A stretch of DNA of 64,000 bases. It comes from an uncultured Lachnospiraceae bacterium. GTDB taxonomy: Bacteria > Bacillota > Clostridia > Lachnospirales > Lachnospiraceae. The notes below the pieces were generated by a model that was given only the letters and a program-made list of their open reading frames with translations, made no database searches and was not told the DNA's origin. Position numbers and translations under genes: made by a program. Of the stretch, positions 27,241 through 36,571 are shown piece by piece. The stretch's first letter is position 1. Each line of letters starts with the position of its first letter. The DNA lies in NCBI GenBank assembly GCA_900548905.1, contig URMK01000013.1:1-64000 (forward strand). Direction: 5' to 3'.

Positions 27241-28986
27241 TTACCTTTTTTTTACGCTTTCTTCATATTTCTGTACCGCTTCCCATCTTGCATCCTCTTT
27301 CTCCTTTGCGTTCCACAGATCGATCTCCAGCATGGTTTCATAGCCCAGTTCCATGACTTCCTTATACATTTGTGTGTAAAGTCGGTCAAATTCCTCTTTA
27401 TCTGAGGCAAATACCATATTCCAGGAGTACTCCTGGATAACCTTCCGGCACTGACGCCGGATAGCCGCCATTTCGGAATCCTCCTGGGGCGCCATATATC
27501 CGGTACCGGGGGAAACCAGAAGCTTATTGTTGTTCTGCAGATATTCCATAGCCGTATCCGCTCCCATCTTCTCTCGCCAATCCCTTTCCAAGGGGGATAT
27601 ATCCATATCTCTTACGGAATCCCATAAAAGATATGCATAGGGATATCCTTTGTCATCCAGTTCACAGGAGGCAACCGTGCTGTAGTTGAGGGCGGAAATC
27701 CCCTCCGACCAGGTACCGCTCCCCCATTCTTCCGGCACTTCTGCATCTTCTCCCAATAAAGCCTTTTTCCCAAAATCCGTTAAATGGGGGCCATCCTCCC
27801 CATATTCCCAGCATAAGCCTTCCGGCCCCGCCATTCCCCCGGAGGTCTGTGCCCGGTTACTCCGTATTCCTTCCGGGGAATACAGCCAGTCAACAAACGC
27901 TGCCAGTCTTTCCGGATCCTCCGCCTTGGATCCTATGGACATTACCACCTTCTGGTTTCCGGCCGGGCTGCAGCCATAGGAATAAATCACCATATCCCGG
28001 ATATCCGCCATCATAAACCCTTTTCCTTCACTTATCCGTTCTTCCGTATTATATGCGGGCTGGGCTACCCAGGGCCATGGGCAATACAGCAGCTGCCCAT
28101 CTTTATATTTGGATTCAAAGCTGTCATAGGTCTGTGTACTTGATTCAGGATCCACCAGTCCCATCTGGTTTGCGTCAAAGTACCATTTCAAAACTCTCAT
28201 ATACAAAGAATCCGGTTCAATAATACTCTGGTAATCACTGCTGTCCGCCTTTACAAGCACAAAACCATACTCATCATAGCCATAAAAGCAGCAGGGCTGT
28301 TTTACCGCATTCATCAGGTTAGAGTCCCAGTCCTTAAAAAAAGAAAAGGCATAGGTTTTCTCTCCATTCCCTGCAACCGGCTCCAGTTCCTGCATCTGTT
28401 TCAGAATGGGAAGCAGATCCTCCAGGGTATTTATTTCGGGATAACCCATCTCTTTATACAGATCCCAGCGGATATAGGGACCGTAAATAGGGTCCGGATT
28501 TTCCATGGATGTCCGGGGAGAATTCATGGACATCTCGGAAGGAATGGCATATATTCCCGGCTGGCCTACGTTTTCATTGAGATCATATATGGCATCTTCA
28601 AACCGCATGATCTGGCGATCCTTTAAATAAGGCTCCATATCAATAACCAGTCCCGCTGTTACCATGTCCTGCAAAACTCCGTTTTCTGCCGAGCATATCA
28701 CAAGATCCCCAAGATTTCCTGCGGCGGAACGGATTTCAAACAGGGTATCCCCTCCCCCGGATACGTTGGGTGCAATGATATTTAGCTGCATATTGAATTT
28801 ATCTTTTACAATTTTGGCAAACCAGCCTGATTGTATTCCCTGGAAATTGGCAAGGGAATCAAACACATCCACCACGATGAATTCCTCATAGGGACATGTG
28901 TTTTTTTTATTTGTACAGCTGGAAACCGCCAAAACCAGAATACATAAAGCCATTAGGGCCAGGAGTTTTTTCAATTCTATTTTCAT
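27241..28986 (-). CDS. Orphan extracellular solute-binding lipoprotein
   Basis: A 581-residue CUT1-type binding protein with a signal peptide and lipobox (VLAVSSC). It is a clear paralogue of the binding protein at 33726-35522: both begin their mature domain with DVFD-LAN--G-Q-GWF----KFN--LNII and share the YGYDE-GF and TQ-YD segments. No permease lies beside it. It is transcribed away from a YesN regulator gene 151 bases off. It may deliver an alternative ligand to the permeases at 35.6-38 kb or act as a co-sensor for the kinase; both are inferences. Confidence 0.9.
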   Translation of the reverse strand: MKIELKKLLALMALCILVLAVSSCTNKKNTCPYEEFIVVDVFDSLANFQGIQSGWFAKIVKDKFNMQLNIIAPNVSGGGDTLFEIRSAAGNLGDLVICSAENGVLQDMVTAGLVIDMEPYLKDRQIMRFEDAIYDLNENVGQPGIYAIPSEMSMNSPRTSMENPDPIYGPYIRWDLYKEMGYPEINTLEDLLPILKQMQELEPVAGNGEKTYAFSFFKDWDSNLMNAVKQPCCFYGYDEYGFVLVKADSSDYQSIIEPDSLYMRVLKWYFDANQMGLVDPESSTQTYDSFESKYKDGQLLYCPWPWVAQPAYNTEERISEGKGFMMADIRDMVIYSYGCSPAGNQKVVMSIGSKAEDPERLAAFVDWLYSPEGIRSNRAQTSGGMAGPEGLCWEYGEDGPHLTDFGKKALLGEDAEVPEEWGSGTWSEGISALNYSTVASCELDDKGYPYAYLLWDSVRDMDISPLERDWREKMGADTAMEYLQNNNKLLVSPGTGYMAPQEDSEMAAIRRQCRKVIQEYSWNMVFASDKEEFDRLYTQMYKEVMELGYETMLEIDLWNAKEKEDARWEAVQKYEESVKKR

Positions 28987-29137
28987 ACCATTGTCTCCTT
29001 ACATCCGCGAATCTTATGTAACACGCAGAGTCGTGCATACGTTGACATTCTTTCAATATGCTTTTATACTTAATTTGCAGGCTTTTTTATATTTCCTACA
29101 TACAAGGCAACCAAATACTATAAAGCGGGGTAGCAAA

Positions 29138-30730
29138 ATGGAGACCGTCTTGATTGCAGATGATGAAATAAATATCCGTGAAGGTCTGAAATATATTATA
29201 GACTGGAACGAACTTGGCTTTGAGATATGTGCAGAAGCCGCCAATGGGGAGGAAGCCCTCTGCCTGATCCTGGAGAAAAAGCCCAGCCTTGTCCTTCTTG
29301 ATATCCGAATGCCTAAAATGTATGGAACCGATTTGATTCGCATTGCACGGGAAAAAGGCTTCCAGGGCAGATTTATTATTTTAAGCGGTTATTCCGATTT
29401 TACATATGCCCAAACTGCCATACGGTACGGCGTGGATTACTATATAACGAAGCCTATAGATGAGGATGAGCTTCAGCAGGCTATTTGTAAGATCAAGAAA
29501 AGTCTGGAGGATGAACATACCGTTTCCGAAAACATGGAATTGCTGAAAACAAAAGCCAAGGACGTCATTCTCCATGAAATAGTTACCGGAACCTATCAGA
29601 CTGCGGAAACAGCACTTTTGTCTTCCCGTGAAATAGAGGAAATGAATCTGCATGCGGACTGCTATCAGGTCGTAATCTATGAAAAATTCAGCCCCAATCC
29701 GGAGGATATCAGTTACAGCTTCGCAGAACTTCTTAAAATTACGAACAAGGGAAATCATACCTTCGAACACTTTAATGAGGACAGCAATGAAGTGATTCTT
29801 CTGAAGGGCCGGTTTGCGCTGAATAAGTTCAGCGGTTTTCTGGAACGGTATGAAAAAAATCCCCCTCAGAAGGGAAGTCCGCTGGATTCCCTGTTTCTCG
29901 CCTATGGCCGGCCGGTTTCCGATCTGGCTTCGATATGTCTGTCCTACCGGGAAGCATCCGCTCTGCGGAAAAGAAGATTTTTCTGCATGCAGGGACAGCA
30001 CACCCTGGGCTATGGGGAGCTTCCGAAATTTCATGAAATCTCCCTGGAAATTAATAATGCCAAACTGGAAGAATACAGCAATCTTCTGACCGATTATCTG
30101 CTTGCGTTCCAGCGGAATAAAGTGGCGGAAACCTTATTCAGCCTGGAAGAATTCCTGTATAATGTAAAAAATGACATTTCCTCCGTCAAGCTGTTTCTGA
30201 AGGATTTATTTTTACGCATCAAAGAGAAGGTAAACCATACCTTTTGTTCGGCGGAGATCCCTTTTCCCACAAATTCGGAAATCATCCGCCGCATTGATCA
30301 AAGCCGTTACCTGTATGAAATTATTCTTTTTATATCCGCACAGACGGAAATGATCATGAATGCCACCGGAAGTCCGTCCAGGGATACCATACTGGATGAT
30401 ATCCTTTATTATATCGATCACAATTTCAGGAATAATATTAAGCTGGAGGGAATTGCCCCCCTGTTCGGATACAGCAGTACCTATCTGGGTAAGATCTTTA
30501 ACAGGACCTTCGGAGAGAGCTTTAATTGCTATGTGGATCACAGGAAGATAGAATATTCCAAGGAACTATTAAAGGAAAACCGGCTGAAGGTATATGAAAT
30601 AGCCGAACAGGTAGGCTATAACAATGTGGATTATTTCCATAAAAAATTCAAGAAGTATACGGGGATGAGCCCTGCTGAATATCGTAAAAGCATTTTTACT
30701 CCCTGTAAAAAAACCGGCGATACGCTTTAA
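29138..30730 (+). CDS. YesN-type response regulator with AraC DNA-binding domain
   Basis: A 530-residue transcription factor. The receiver domain has LIADDE, the Asp in LVLLDIRMPKM and the Lys in YITKPID. The C-terminal AraC domain (about 425-525) includes IAEQVGYNNVDYFHKKFKKYTGMSPAEYRK. The ATG at 29138 begins the conserved domain; the frame continues 80 codons upstream but those encode no recognisable domain and cross the divergent promoter region. It is the only regulator in this locus, and the only kinase is at 38165-40015, so the pair is split by the transporter and GH3 genes. Confidence 0.92.
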   Translation: METVLIADDEINIREGLKYIIDWNELGFEICAEAANGEEALCLILEKKPSLVLLDIRMPKMYGTDLIRIAREKGFQGRFIILSGYSDFTYAQTAIRYGVDYYITKPIDEDELQQAICKIKKSLEDEHTVSENMELLKTKAKDVILHEIVTGTYQTAETALLSSREIEEMNLHADCYQVVIYEKFSPNPEDISYSFAELLKITNKGNHTFEHFNEDSNEVILLKGRFALNKFSGFLERYEKNPPQKGSPLDSLFLAYGRPVSDLASICLSYREASALRKRRFFCMQGQHTLGYGELPKFHEISLEINNAKLEEYSNLLTDYLLAFQRNKVAETLFSLEEFLYNVKNDISSVKLFLKDLFLRIKEKVNHTFCSAEIPFPTNSEIIRRIDQSRYLYEIILFISAQTEMIMNATGSPSRDTILDDILYYIDHNFRNNIKLEGIAPLFGYSSTYLGKIFNRTFGESFNCYVDHRKIEYSKELLKENRLKVYEIAEQVGYNNVDYFHKKFKKYTGMSPAEYRKSIFTPCKKTGDTL

Positions 30731-30740
30731 CCGGCGGTTT
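30711..30740. terminator. Bidirectional terminator overlapping two stop codons
   Basis: Stem AAACCGGCG/CGGCGGTTT (one mismatch) flanked by A and T runs. It includes the stop of the regulator gene and touches the stop of the convergent GH3 gene. Confidence 0.65.
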
Positions 30741-33634
30741 TACCGGAAGAAAAACCGGCAGATCCTGATCTTGCCTTCCGTTTCTATTTTCAGGGAACAG
30801 GGCTCCCCGGGCACATGAAAACCGGAAGGAAAGGAAATGCGGTGATCCTCAAAGCCTTTTCCTTTCATGACCTGTATAGCCAGGCTGTCCGTTTCCTGTG
30901 ATTCCCGGGAATATAGGTGTATTTTTATCCGTCCCTCCTCCAGGGCGTGCACACACATTACCAATTCCTTGGGATTTCTTTCAAAAAGAAAGTCATGGTA
31001 TATACAGGTTCCTGCGGCTTTCTTACCCGCGGCAGTCTCCGCCGTATCGGGACTGTCGCCTGCTTTTCCCGGAATGGTACAGGTAAATCCTTCTGTCCCC
31101 TTATGTATAAAACAGTTCTTATAGTCATCGTATCTGTCCGCTGCAGTTACTTTCCAGGGGCTGCGCAGTCCAATCTTTTTCCCTTCCAGATGAATCGTGG
31201 CTCTCTGCCGTATATCCCGTGAGGACGCACCTGCCAGGAACATATACTCTCCGCTTTCCAACAGCATGTTTTCCGAAATTACATCATATATTTCCAGTTC
31301 CCCGCAATTGACTGCCAATTCCACCTGCCTTGTTTCCCCCGGCGATATGTTTTTAATCCTGGTAAAGGCTTTCAGCCTGCTGATTGGCTGGATTACACGG
31401 GACGTTTCCTTATGAACATAAAGCTGAACCACCTCATCCGAAACATATGCCCCGGTGTTGGTTACGGTGAGACGGGCAATTACCTGCTTTTCCTTTTTTT
31501 CCAGGGATAACTTTCCGTAAGAAAATTCCCCATAGGATAACCCGTAACCAAACGGATACAATACCTCCCTGTCAAAATACTGGTAGGTTCGTTTCCCTTT
31601 TATAATATCATAATCATTTATATCCGGCAGATCTTTATCGGAAAGATACCAGGTCATATTGAGCCTGCCCGCAGGGGATATTTTCCCACACAGCACGTTT
31701 GCAATCCCGGTACCCAGCTCCTGGCTGCCCGAAGCGCTCCATAGGATCCCCGGCATCTCTTCCTGAAGACGGTTTATGGCATACGGATAATTGGACAGCA
31801 GGACCACCACGGTATCCGGGTTGGCTTGTTTTACCGCATCTGCCAACGCCTGCTGGTATGGGGGCAGGGCAAGTGTACTCCTGTCGATTTCTTCCTTGCT
31901 GTTTATGACCGGATTACAGCCCAATACCAGCACGGCACGCTGTGCATTCCGGGCCGCATCCGCCGCCTCTTTTATTCCGTCGGTTTCCTCTACCATGGTA
32001 AATACGGCAGGTTCCCCTTTTTCTCCTCCGCACGCAAGAAAACCGTTGTTATCTACGGTCACCGGTATTCCGTTCCAGCTGTCAAGATAATAGGTATCCG
32101 GCAGAATCCTTTTTTCTTCCATAATGGGTCTGAAATTCCAGGATTCCCGGATAAACCAGGAAAACGCTTCTTCCCTGTCGGCTTTTATCCGGACATTATC
32201 CTCCTTCAGCGTGACGAATTTTCCATTACTGCATGCGGTCAGAGTGGTACTTCCGCAGCCCCAGTCCGTAAACGTAAAGCATTCCGCCTCCTCCCTTCCG
32301 GTCAGAAACAGATTACAGGAGGCATCCATCCCCACATACCTTCCCCCGCTGCACAGATAAACCCGGGACAAACCGCTGCTGCCGGTAATCCGGGTATCCG
32401 GATAGGCTTTTTTTATACCGTCCAGCACAGTTACCGTATAGGGAGGGATTCCGCAGTACCAGTCCTTGTACCATACATCCGCAAGGGGACCGATAACCGC
32501 CAGGGATTCTGTCTTTTCCGGCAGGATGGGGAGGGCATTCCTGTCATTTTTAAGAAGGACTACCGCTTCCCCGGCCATTTTTTCGCACATTTCCCTGTGA
32601 TCCTGGTTATTGATATACTCTTCCCCCATTCCCGTATAAGGGCAGTCTCCGTCTCCGTCAAAAAAACCCAGACGGATACGTGTGCGGAAGGAATTCCGTA
32701 TTGACCGGTCGATATCCGCTTCGGATATAAGTCCTTTTTCCAAAGCCTTCCGCGCGGCCTCCATAACCACTTTCTTGTCATCCGTAAAACAGTCCACTCC
32801 TGCTTTCAGTCCGTATGCCACCGTCTCCTCATGGGTTTTAAAGTATTTATGGTCATAAACGGTCTGCTGCATATCGCCGCCGTCGCAGACCACATGCCCG
32901 GGCAGCCCCCAGGTATCCTTCAGAATGGTTTGGACCTCTTCATTCACAATGGCGGGAACCCCGTTAATTTCATTATAAGAGGTCATAACGGCTTCCGCCC
33001 CGCCCTCCACAATAGCTTTCCGGAAGGGTTCCAGATAGTACTCATATTTATTTCTCGGATCCAAAGATGAGGATACCGCAATCCTGTTTTTTTCCACATT
33101 ATTGGCATAAAAATGCTTCAGAGTCGCCCCGCACCGGATATAAAACGGGTCGTTCCCTTTCATCCCCTGTATATACGCAGATGCCATTTCACCAGTCAGG
33201 CAGGGATCCTCCCCATAGGCTTCCTCCGTCCGCCCCCATCTGGGATCCCGTTCCATATCTATGGTAGGGGCCCATCTGCAAAGCCCTCCTGAACCGTTGC
33301 GGGTAAATAAAGCCCTCGCCTCTTCTCCCACGCAGCGTCCGCATTCCCGGATAAGCTCTCTGTCAAAGCTGGCGCTCATTCCAATAGGCTGTGTAAAAGA
33401 GGTGGTAGGTTCCGGCTCCCCTTTATTAAAGGCCTGATCGTGCCTGGCTTCTATTCCATGGGCGGCTTCACCTCCCATAAAGGAAGCCTTGATCCCCAGC
33501 CGCTCTATGTCGGGGCAGCCGGTGGTCAGGCAGGCAATTTTTTCTTCCGGCGACAATTCCTTAAGTAAATAAGTAAGCCGTTCCTCTACAGGCAGCCTGT
33601 TATCCCATAAAGGGGTATTCAAATAGTTATCCAT
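30740..33634 (-). CDS. Glycoside hydrolase family 3 with inserted fascin-like domain
   Basis: A 964-residue cytoplasmic retaining beta-glycosidase (beta-glucosidase/beta-xylosidase type). The TIM-barrel domain shows RWAPTIDMERDPRWGRTEEAYGEDP, LKHFYANN and the nucleophile D251 in GHVVCDGGDM (Cys replaces the usual Ser before Asp). The C-terminal alpha/beta sandwich is interrupted at about residues 424-549 by a beta-trefoil/fascin-like insertion (GGRYVGMDASCNLFL, NGKFVTLKEDN), then resumes and leads to a fibronectin III-like domain and an extra C-terminal beta-rich module (about 805-964). The ATG at 33634 is preferred; an ATG at 33676 without a ribosome site adds 14 residues. It follows the binding-protein gene and probably hydrolyses the imported sugar. 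Confidence 0.88.
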   Translation of the reverse strand: MDNYLNTPLWDNRLPVEERLTYLLKELSPEEKIACLTTGCPDIERLGIKASFMGGEAAHGIEARHDQAFNKGEPEPTTSFTQPIGMSASFDRELIRECGRCVGEEARALFTRNGSGGLCRWAPTIDMERDPRWGRTEEAYGEDPCLTGEMASAYIQGMKGNDPFYIRCGATLKHFYANNVEKNRIAVSSSLDPRNKYEYYLEPFRKAIVEGGAEAVMTSYNEINGVPAIVNEEVQTILKDTWGLPGHVVCDGGDMQQTVYDHKYFKTHEETVAYGLKAGVDCFTDDKKVVMEAARKALEKGLISEADIDRSIRNSFRTRIRLGFFDGDGDCPYTGMGEEYINNQDHREMCEKMAGEAVVLLKNDRNALPILPEKTESLAVIGPLADVWYKDWYCGIPPYTVTVLDGIKKAYPDTRITGSSGLSRVYLCSGGRYVGMDASCNLFLTGREEAECFTFTDWGCGSTTLTACSNGKFVTLKEDNVRIKADREEAFSWFIRESWNFRPIMEEKRILPDTYYLDSWNGIPVTVDNNGFLACGGEKGEPAVFTMVEETDGIKEAADAARNAQRAVLVLGCNPVINSKEEIDRSTLALPPYQQALADAVKQANPDTVVVLLSNYPYAINRLQEEMPGILWSASGSQELGTGIANVLCGKISPAGRLNMTWYLSDKDLPDINDYDIIKGKRTYQYFDREVLYPFGYGLSYGEFSYGKLSLEKKEKQVIARLTVTNTGAYVSDEVVQLYVHKETSRVIQPISRLKAFTRIKNISPGETRQVELAVNCGELEIYDVISENMLLESGEYMFLAGASSRDIRQRATIHLEGKKIGLRSPWKVTAADRYDDYKNCFIHKGTEGFTCTIPGKAGDSPDTAETAAGKKAAGTCIYHDFLFERNPKELVMCVHALEEGRIKIHLYSRESQETDSLAIQVMKGKGFEDHRISFPSGFHVPGEPCSLKIETEGKIRICRFFFR

Positions 33635-33687
33635 GATTTCAGAAGTTTCTCCCTTCTCTGTCCTTTCCTGTCCCATAACAGTTCAAA

Positions 33688-33716
33688 CAGGTCTGCGCGG
33701 TAAATGCGCAGACCTG
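33688..33716 (-). other. Intercistronic stem-loop after binding-protein gene
   Basis: Perfect 11-base stem CAGGTCTGCGC/GCGCAGACCTG with a seven-base loop, starting 10 bases after the binding-protein stop. Only GTTTG follows on the minus strand, so it may terminate partially or protect the upstream mRNA while the GH3 gene is expressed at a lower level. Confidence 0.6.
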
Positions 33717-33725
33717 CCTGCATGG

Positions 33726-35522
33726 TTATTTTACGGCATCCTCTGCCGCAGCCCGCAGTTTAACTTCATTCTCCTGGAATGCGATGCATTCGTCATAGCC
33801 ATATTCATTTGCCTTGGAAATCATTTCATCCACGATTTTATCAAATTCATCATCTGTGGAAGCATAGATCGCCTTCCAGGAATTCGTTTTGATACAGTCT
33901 GCAACCTGATTCCAAAGTACAAGCAGCTCGTCGGATTTGGTTCCTGCGGAATAGGTGGTCCCGGGAGCAAGCTTGTAGGGTCTTTGTCCCATGTATTCAT
34001 CGGGTGTTCTGGCTTTCGTGTAGTCCCTCCAGTCGGCCTCAATCTCCGAATTGGGGTCGGTTATGAAGCTGTCCCATTTCTTATAGTTATAGGTATCTCC
34101 GTTGGAATCCAGGTTTTCCGTATCAAGAGCCCAGGTCTGGTTGTTCATTTTAAAGTTTCCGTCCTCAAAGGTCCCTGAATAACCATCGGACATTTCCGTC
34201 TTAATGTCAAGCTTTGCGGCTCTTCCCAAATCCGTAAAGCAGGTCTTGCCGTTTTCATCATAATACCAGCAGACATCCTTGGGGCCGTATTCAGCCGTCA
34301 TACGTCCTTCCGGTGTGGAAAGCCAGTTCAGAATAGCCATACACAGCTCGGGATATTCAGTTTTCGCGCCGATGGACCAGATCCGGTTCCCGCCGTATAC
34401 ATTCAACCCGTAAGCGATAGGCGTTGCTTCTTCCGGAGGACAGGGATACATGGCCTTTCCGTCCGCCGCATGGCTGTCGGAATTATACATGGCGGAACCC
34501 AGGATATTAAATACATTCAGGAACGCGCTGCCGTTCTGGTAATCTTCCACCATACCGTCATATTTCTGGGTCTGAGAGTCCGGATCCAGAAGTCCTCTCT
34601 GGTAGAGGTCGTTGTAGAATTTCAGGCAGGTAAGATAAGGGCCGTCCTTTTCCAGACAGGGATAATACTTCTGTTCTTCGGAATCATAAAGGCCGAAACC
34701 GAACTCATCATAACCATAATACGCGGTAGCCGTCGATTTTACAAACATAACCATATCGCCGTCCCAGTCGTTAAACAGGGATACCCCGTAGGTGGTTTTG
34801 CCGTTGTCATCTTTGGGGCAGATTTCTTTCATCTGTGACAGCACTTCCACCATATCGTCCAGATTTTTAATTTCCGGATACCCCAGTTCCTTATACAGAT
34901 CCCACCGCAAATCCCAGGTATACATGATATCCCCTCTGGCACTGGGATCCACTGCCACATCAAAGCCGTAACCATAGGTAGTTCCGCCGGACAGGTTTGT
35001 ATTTTTCTCCAAAGCATAAGGCATATGTTCTTCTATGTACGGGCCGTAATCGGACAGGATTTCATCTTCATTCCAGTCAAAAAGCATACCCTTTTGAACA
35101 GCCTGCATATATTCATCGGAATCATTCCCCCAGATTACGATATCCCCAAGGTTTCCGGACTCCATACGTGTTTCATATACCCCGTCCGGATCAGGAATGA
35201 TGTTCAGCTTTACATTAAATTTTTCCAGCATAATCTGCCCGAACCATCCGATCTGCTCTCCGGAATAGTTGGCAAGCTGATCAAATACGTCCAGTGTAAC
35301 CGTTTCTTCCGGGATGATTTCCGCAAGAAGCTCCTCATAGGAATCCCCGTCCATTCCGGCTTGTGATTCCGTGTCAGCCGTATCCCCGTCTGTTTCCCCG
35401 TCTGTCAGGGTAGCGGTGTCTGCAGCAGGCTCTGAAGCCGGCGTGCCTGAACTTCCGCAGGCAGCCAATGATATGGTCATCATAGAAGCCATAAGCAGTG
35501 CAGTTAATTTTTTTACTTTCAT
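33726..35522 (-). CDS. Extracellular solute-binding lipoprotein (CUT1)
   Basis: A 598-residue family 1 binding protein. It has a signal peptide and lipobox (ISLAAC), a long Asp/Thr/Glu-rich linker and then the SBP fold beginning ETVTLDVFDQLANYSG. The ATG at 35522 has AAAAGGAGG six bases upstream; an ATG two codons earlier abuts the site. It is downstream of its two permeases and is the paralogue of the orphan binding protein at 27241-28986. Confidence 0.92.
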   Translation of the reverse strand: MKVKKLTALLMASMMTISLAACGSSGTPASEPAADTATLTDGETDGDTADTESQAGMDGDSYEELLAEIIPEETVTLDVFDQLANYSGEQIGWFGQIMLEKFNVKLNIIPDPDGVYETRMESGNLGDIVIWGNDSDEYMQAVQKGMLFDWNEDEILSDYGPYIEEHMPYALEKNTNLSGGTTYGYGFDVAVDPSARGDIMYTWDLRWDLYKELGYPEIKNLDDMVEVLSQMKEICPKDDNGKTTYGVSLFNDWDGDMVMFVKSTATAYYGYDEFGFGLYDSEEQKYYPCLEKDGPYLTCLKFYNDLYQRGLLDPDSQTQKYDGMVEDYQNGSAFLNVFNILGSAMYNSDSHAADGKAMYPCPPEEATPIAYGLNVYGGNRIWSIGAKTEYPELCMAILNWLSTPEGRMTAEYGPKDVCWYYDENGKTCFTDLGRAAKLDIKTEMSDGYSGTFEDGNFKMNNQTWALDTENLDSNGDTYNYKKWDSFITDPNSEIEADWRDYTKARTPDEYMGQRPYKLAPGTTYSAGTKSDELLVLWNQVADCIKTNSWKAIYASTDDEFDKIVDEMISKANEYGYDECIAFQENEVKLRAAAEDAVK

Positions 35523-35594
35523 ATTCATCCTCCTTTTTAATTGTGTTACAAAACCGTTTAAACGGATAACACCAACATGTAATAATGAAATAAA

Positions 35595-36560
35595 TCAGCC
35601 TTTTACGGCTCCCAGCATAATTCCCTTTTCAAAATATCTCTGCATAAACGGATATACCACCAGAATAGGGATTACCGTTACCATGGAAATGGTATATTTT
35701 ATAACCTTTGCACTGAGTGCCGATTTGAGGGCGGCATCGCTGACCTGGCCTCCGGACTCCATCAATGCGCTGAGGTTGGATGCTGTATTGAGATAAATAT
35801 AAAGCCTGTGCTGCAAGGTATACAGATTGGGGGCCGACTGCATCAGTATCAGGGAATCCGTAAAGGAATTCCAGTGCCCCACCGCGCCGAATATCGCTAT
35901 GGTTGCCAGAATGGGCTTACTCAACGGCCATATGATTTTACGGAAAATCACCATATGGGTGGCACCGTCAATCTGTGCGCTTTCTTCCAGTTCTGCCGGA
36001 ATGGATTCTATATAGGTCTTTACCAGGATAATATTATAAGGGGCTACGATTCCGGGGATAATGTACGCCCAGAAGGTGTTGGTCAGACCCAGCATCTGCA
36101 TATTCAGAAACCAGGGAATCAGTCCCGCATTGAAATACATGGTGATGATCAAAAATCGATACCAGAATTTTCTGCCCCACATTTCCTGCTTCGTTACCAG
36201 ATAACCCACAAAGGCAGAGGCGGCTACCATGAAAGCGGTTCCCAATAGGGTTCTTCCCACCGAAACAAGAAAGGCATTGGAAAGATCACTTACATTCAGC
36301 AGGGATATGTAATTATCCAGGTGAAGTCCCCGCGGTATAAAGTTAATTACACCTTTTACCACCAGGTCATTATCACTGATTGTATTGATAAACAGATAAT
36401 AAAACGGGAAAATACAGGCGATGGTAAACAGAATAAAAACCAAATAATTTACTAGGTTAAAAAGCATATCTCCCGGCCTTGTCCTGTATTTTTTACTGTG
36501 CGTTTTTTCATAAAGCTTTTCTGCCTTTCTGTCCGCTTTTTCCTGTGATGATTTTGCCAT
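35595..36560 (-). CDS. Sugar ABC transporter permease, LplC/YtcP type
   Basis: A 321-residue inner-membrane permease with six predicted helices; EAA loop ELEESAQIDGATHMVIFRKIIWPLSKP and C-terminus GIMLGAVKG. The first 35 residues are a basic cytoplasmic extension (KADRKAEKLYEKTHSKKYR). GGAGGGAAGAGC precedes the ATG. The preceding permease gene ends 11 bases before. Confidence 0.93.
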   Translation of the reverse strand: MAKSSQEKADRKAEKLYEKTHSKKYRTRPGDMLFNLVNYLVFILFTIACIFPFYYLFINTISDNDLVVKGVINFIPRGLHLDNYISLLNVSDLSNAFLVSVGRTLLGTAFMVAASAFVGYLVTKQEMWGRKFWYRFLIITMYFNAGLIPWFLNMQMLGLTNTFWAYIIPGIVAPYNIILVKTYIESIPAELEESAQIDGATHMVIFRKIIWPLSKPILATIAIFGAVGHWNSFTDSLILMQSAPNLYTLQHRLYIYLNTASNLSALMESGGQVSDAALKSALSAKVIKYTISMVTVIPILVVYPFMQRYFEKGIMLGAVKG

Positions 36561-36571
36561 GCTCTTCCCTC

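Noticed and set aside
28898..29137. 80-codon upstream extension of the third response regulator
   Set aside because: It crosses the start of the divergent binding-protein gene and the shared promoter region; the receiver domain begins at the ATG at 29138.
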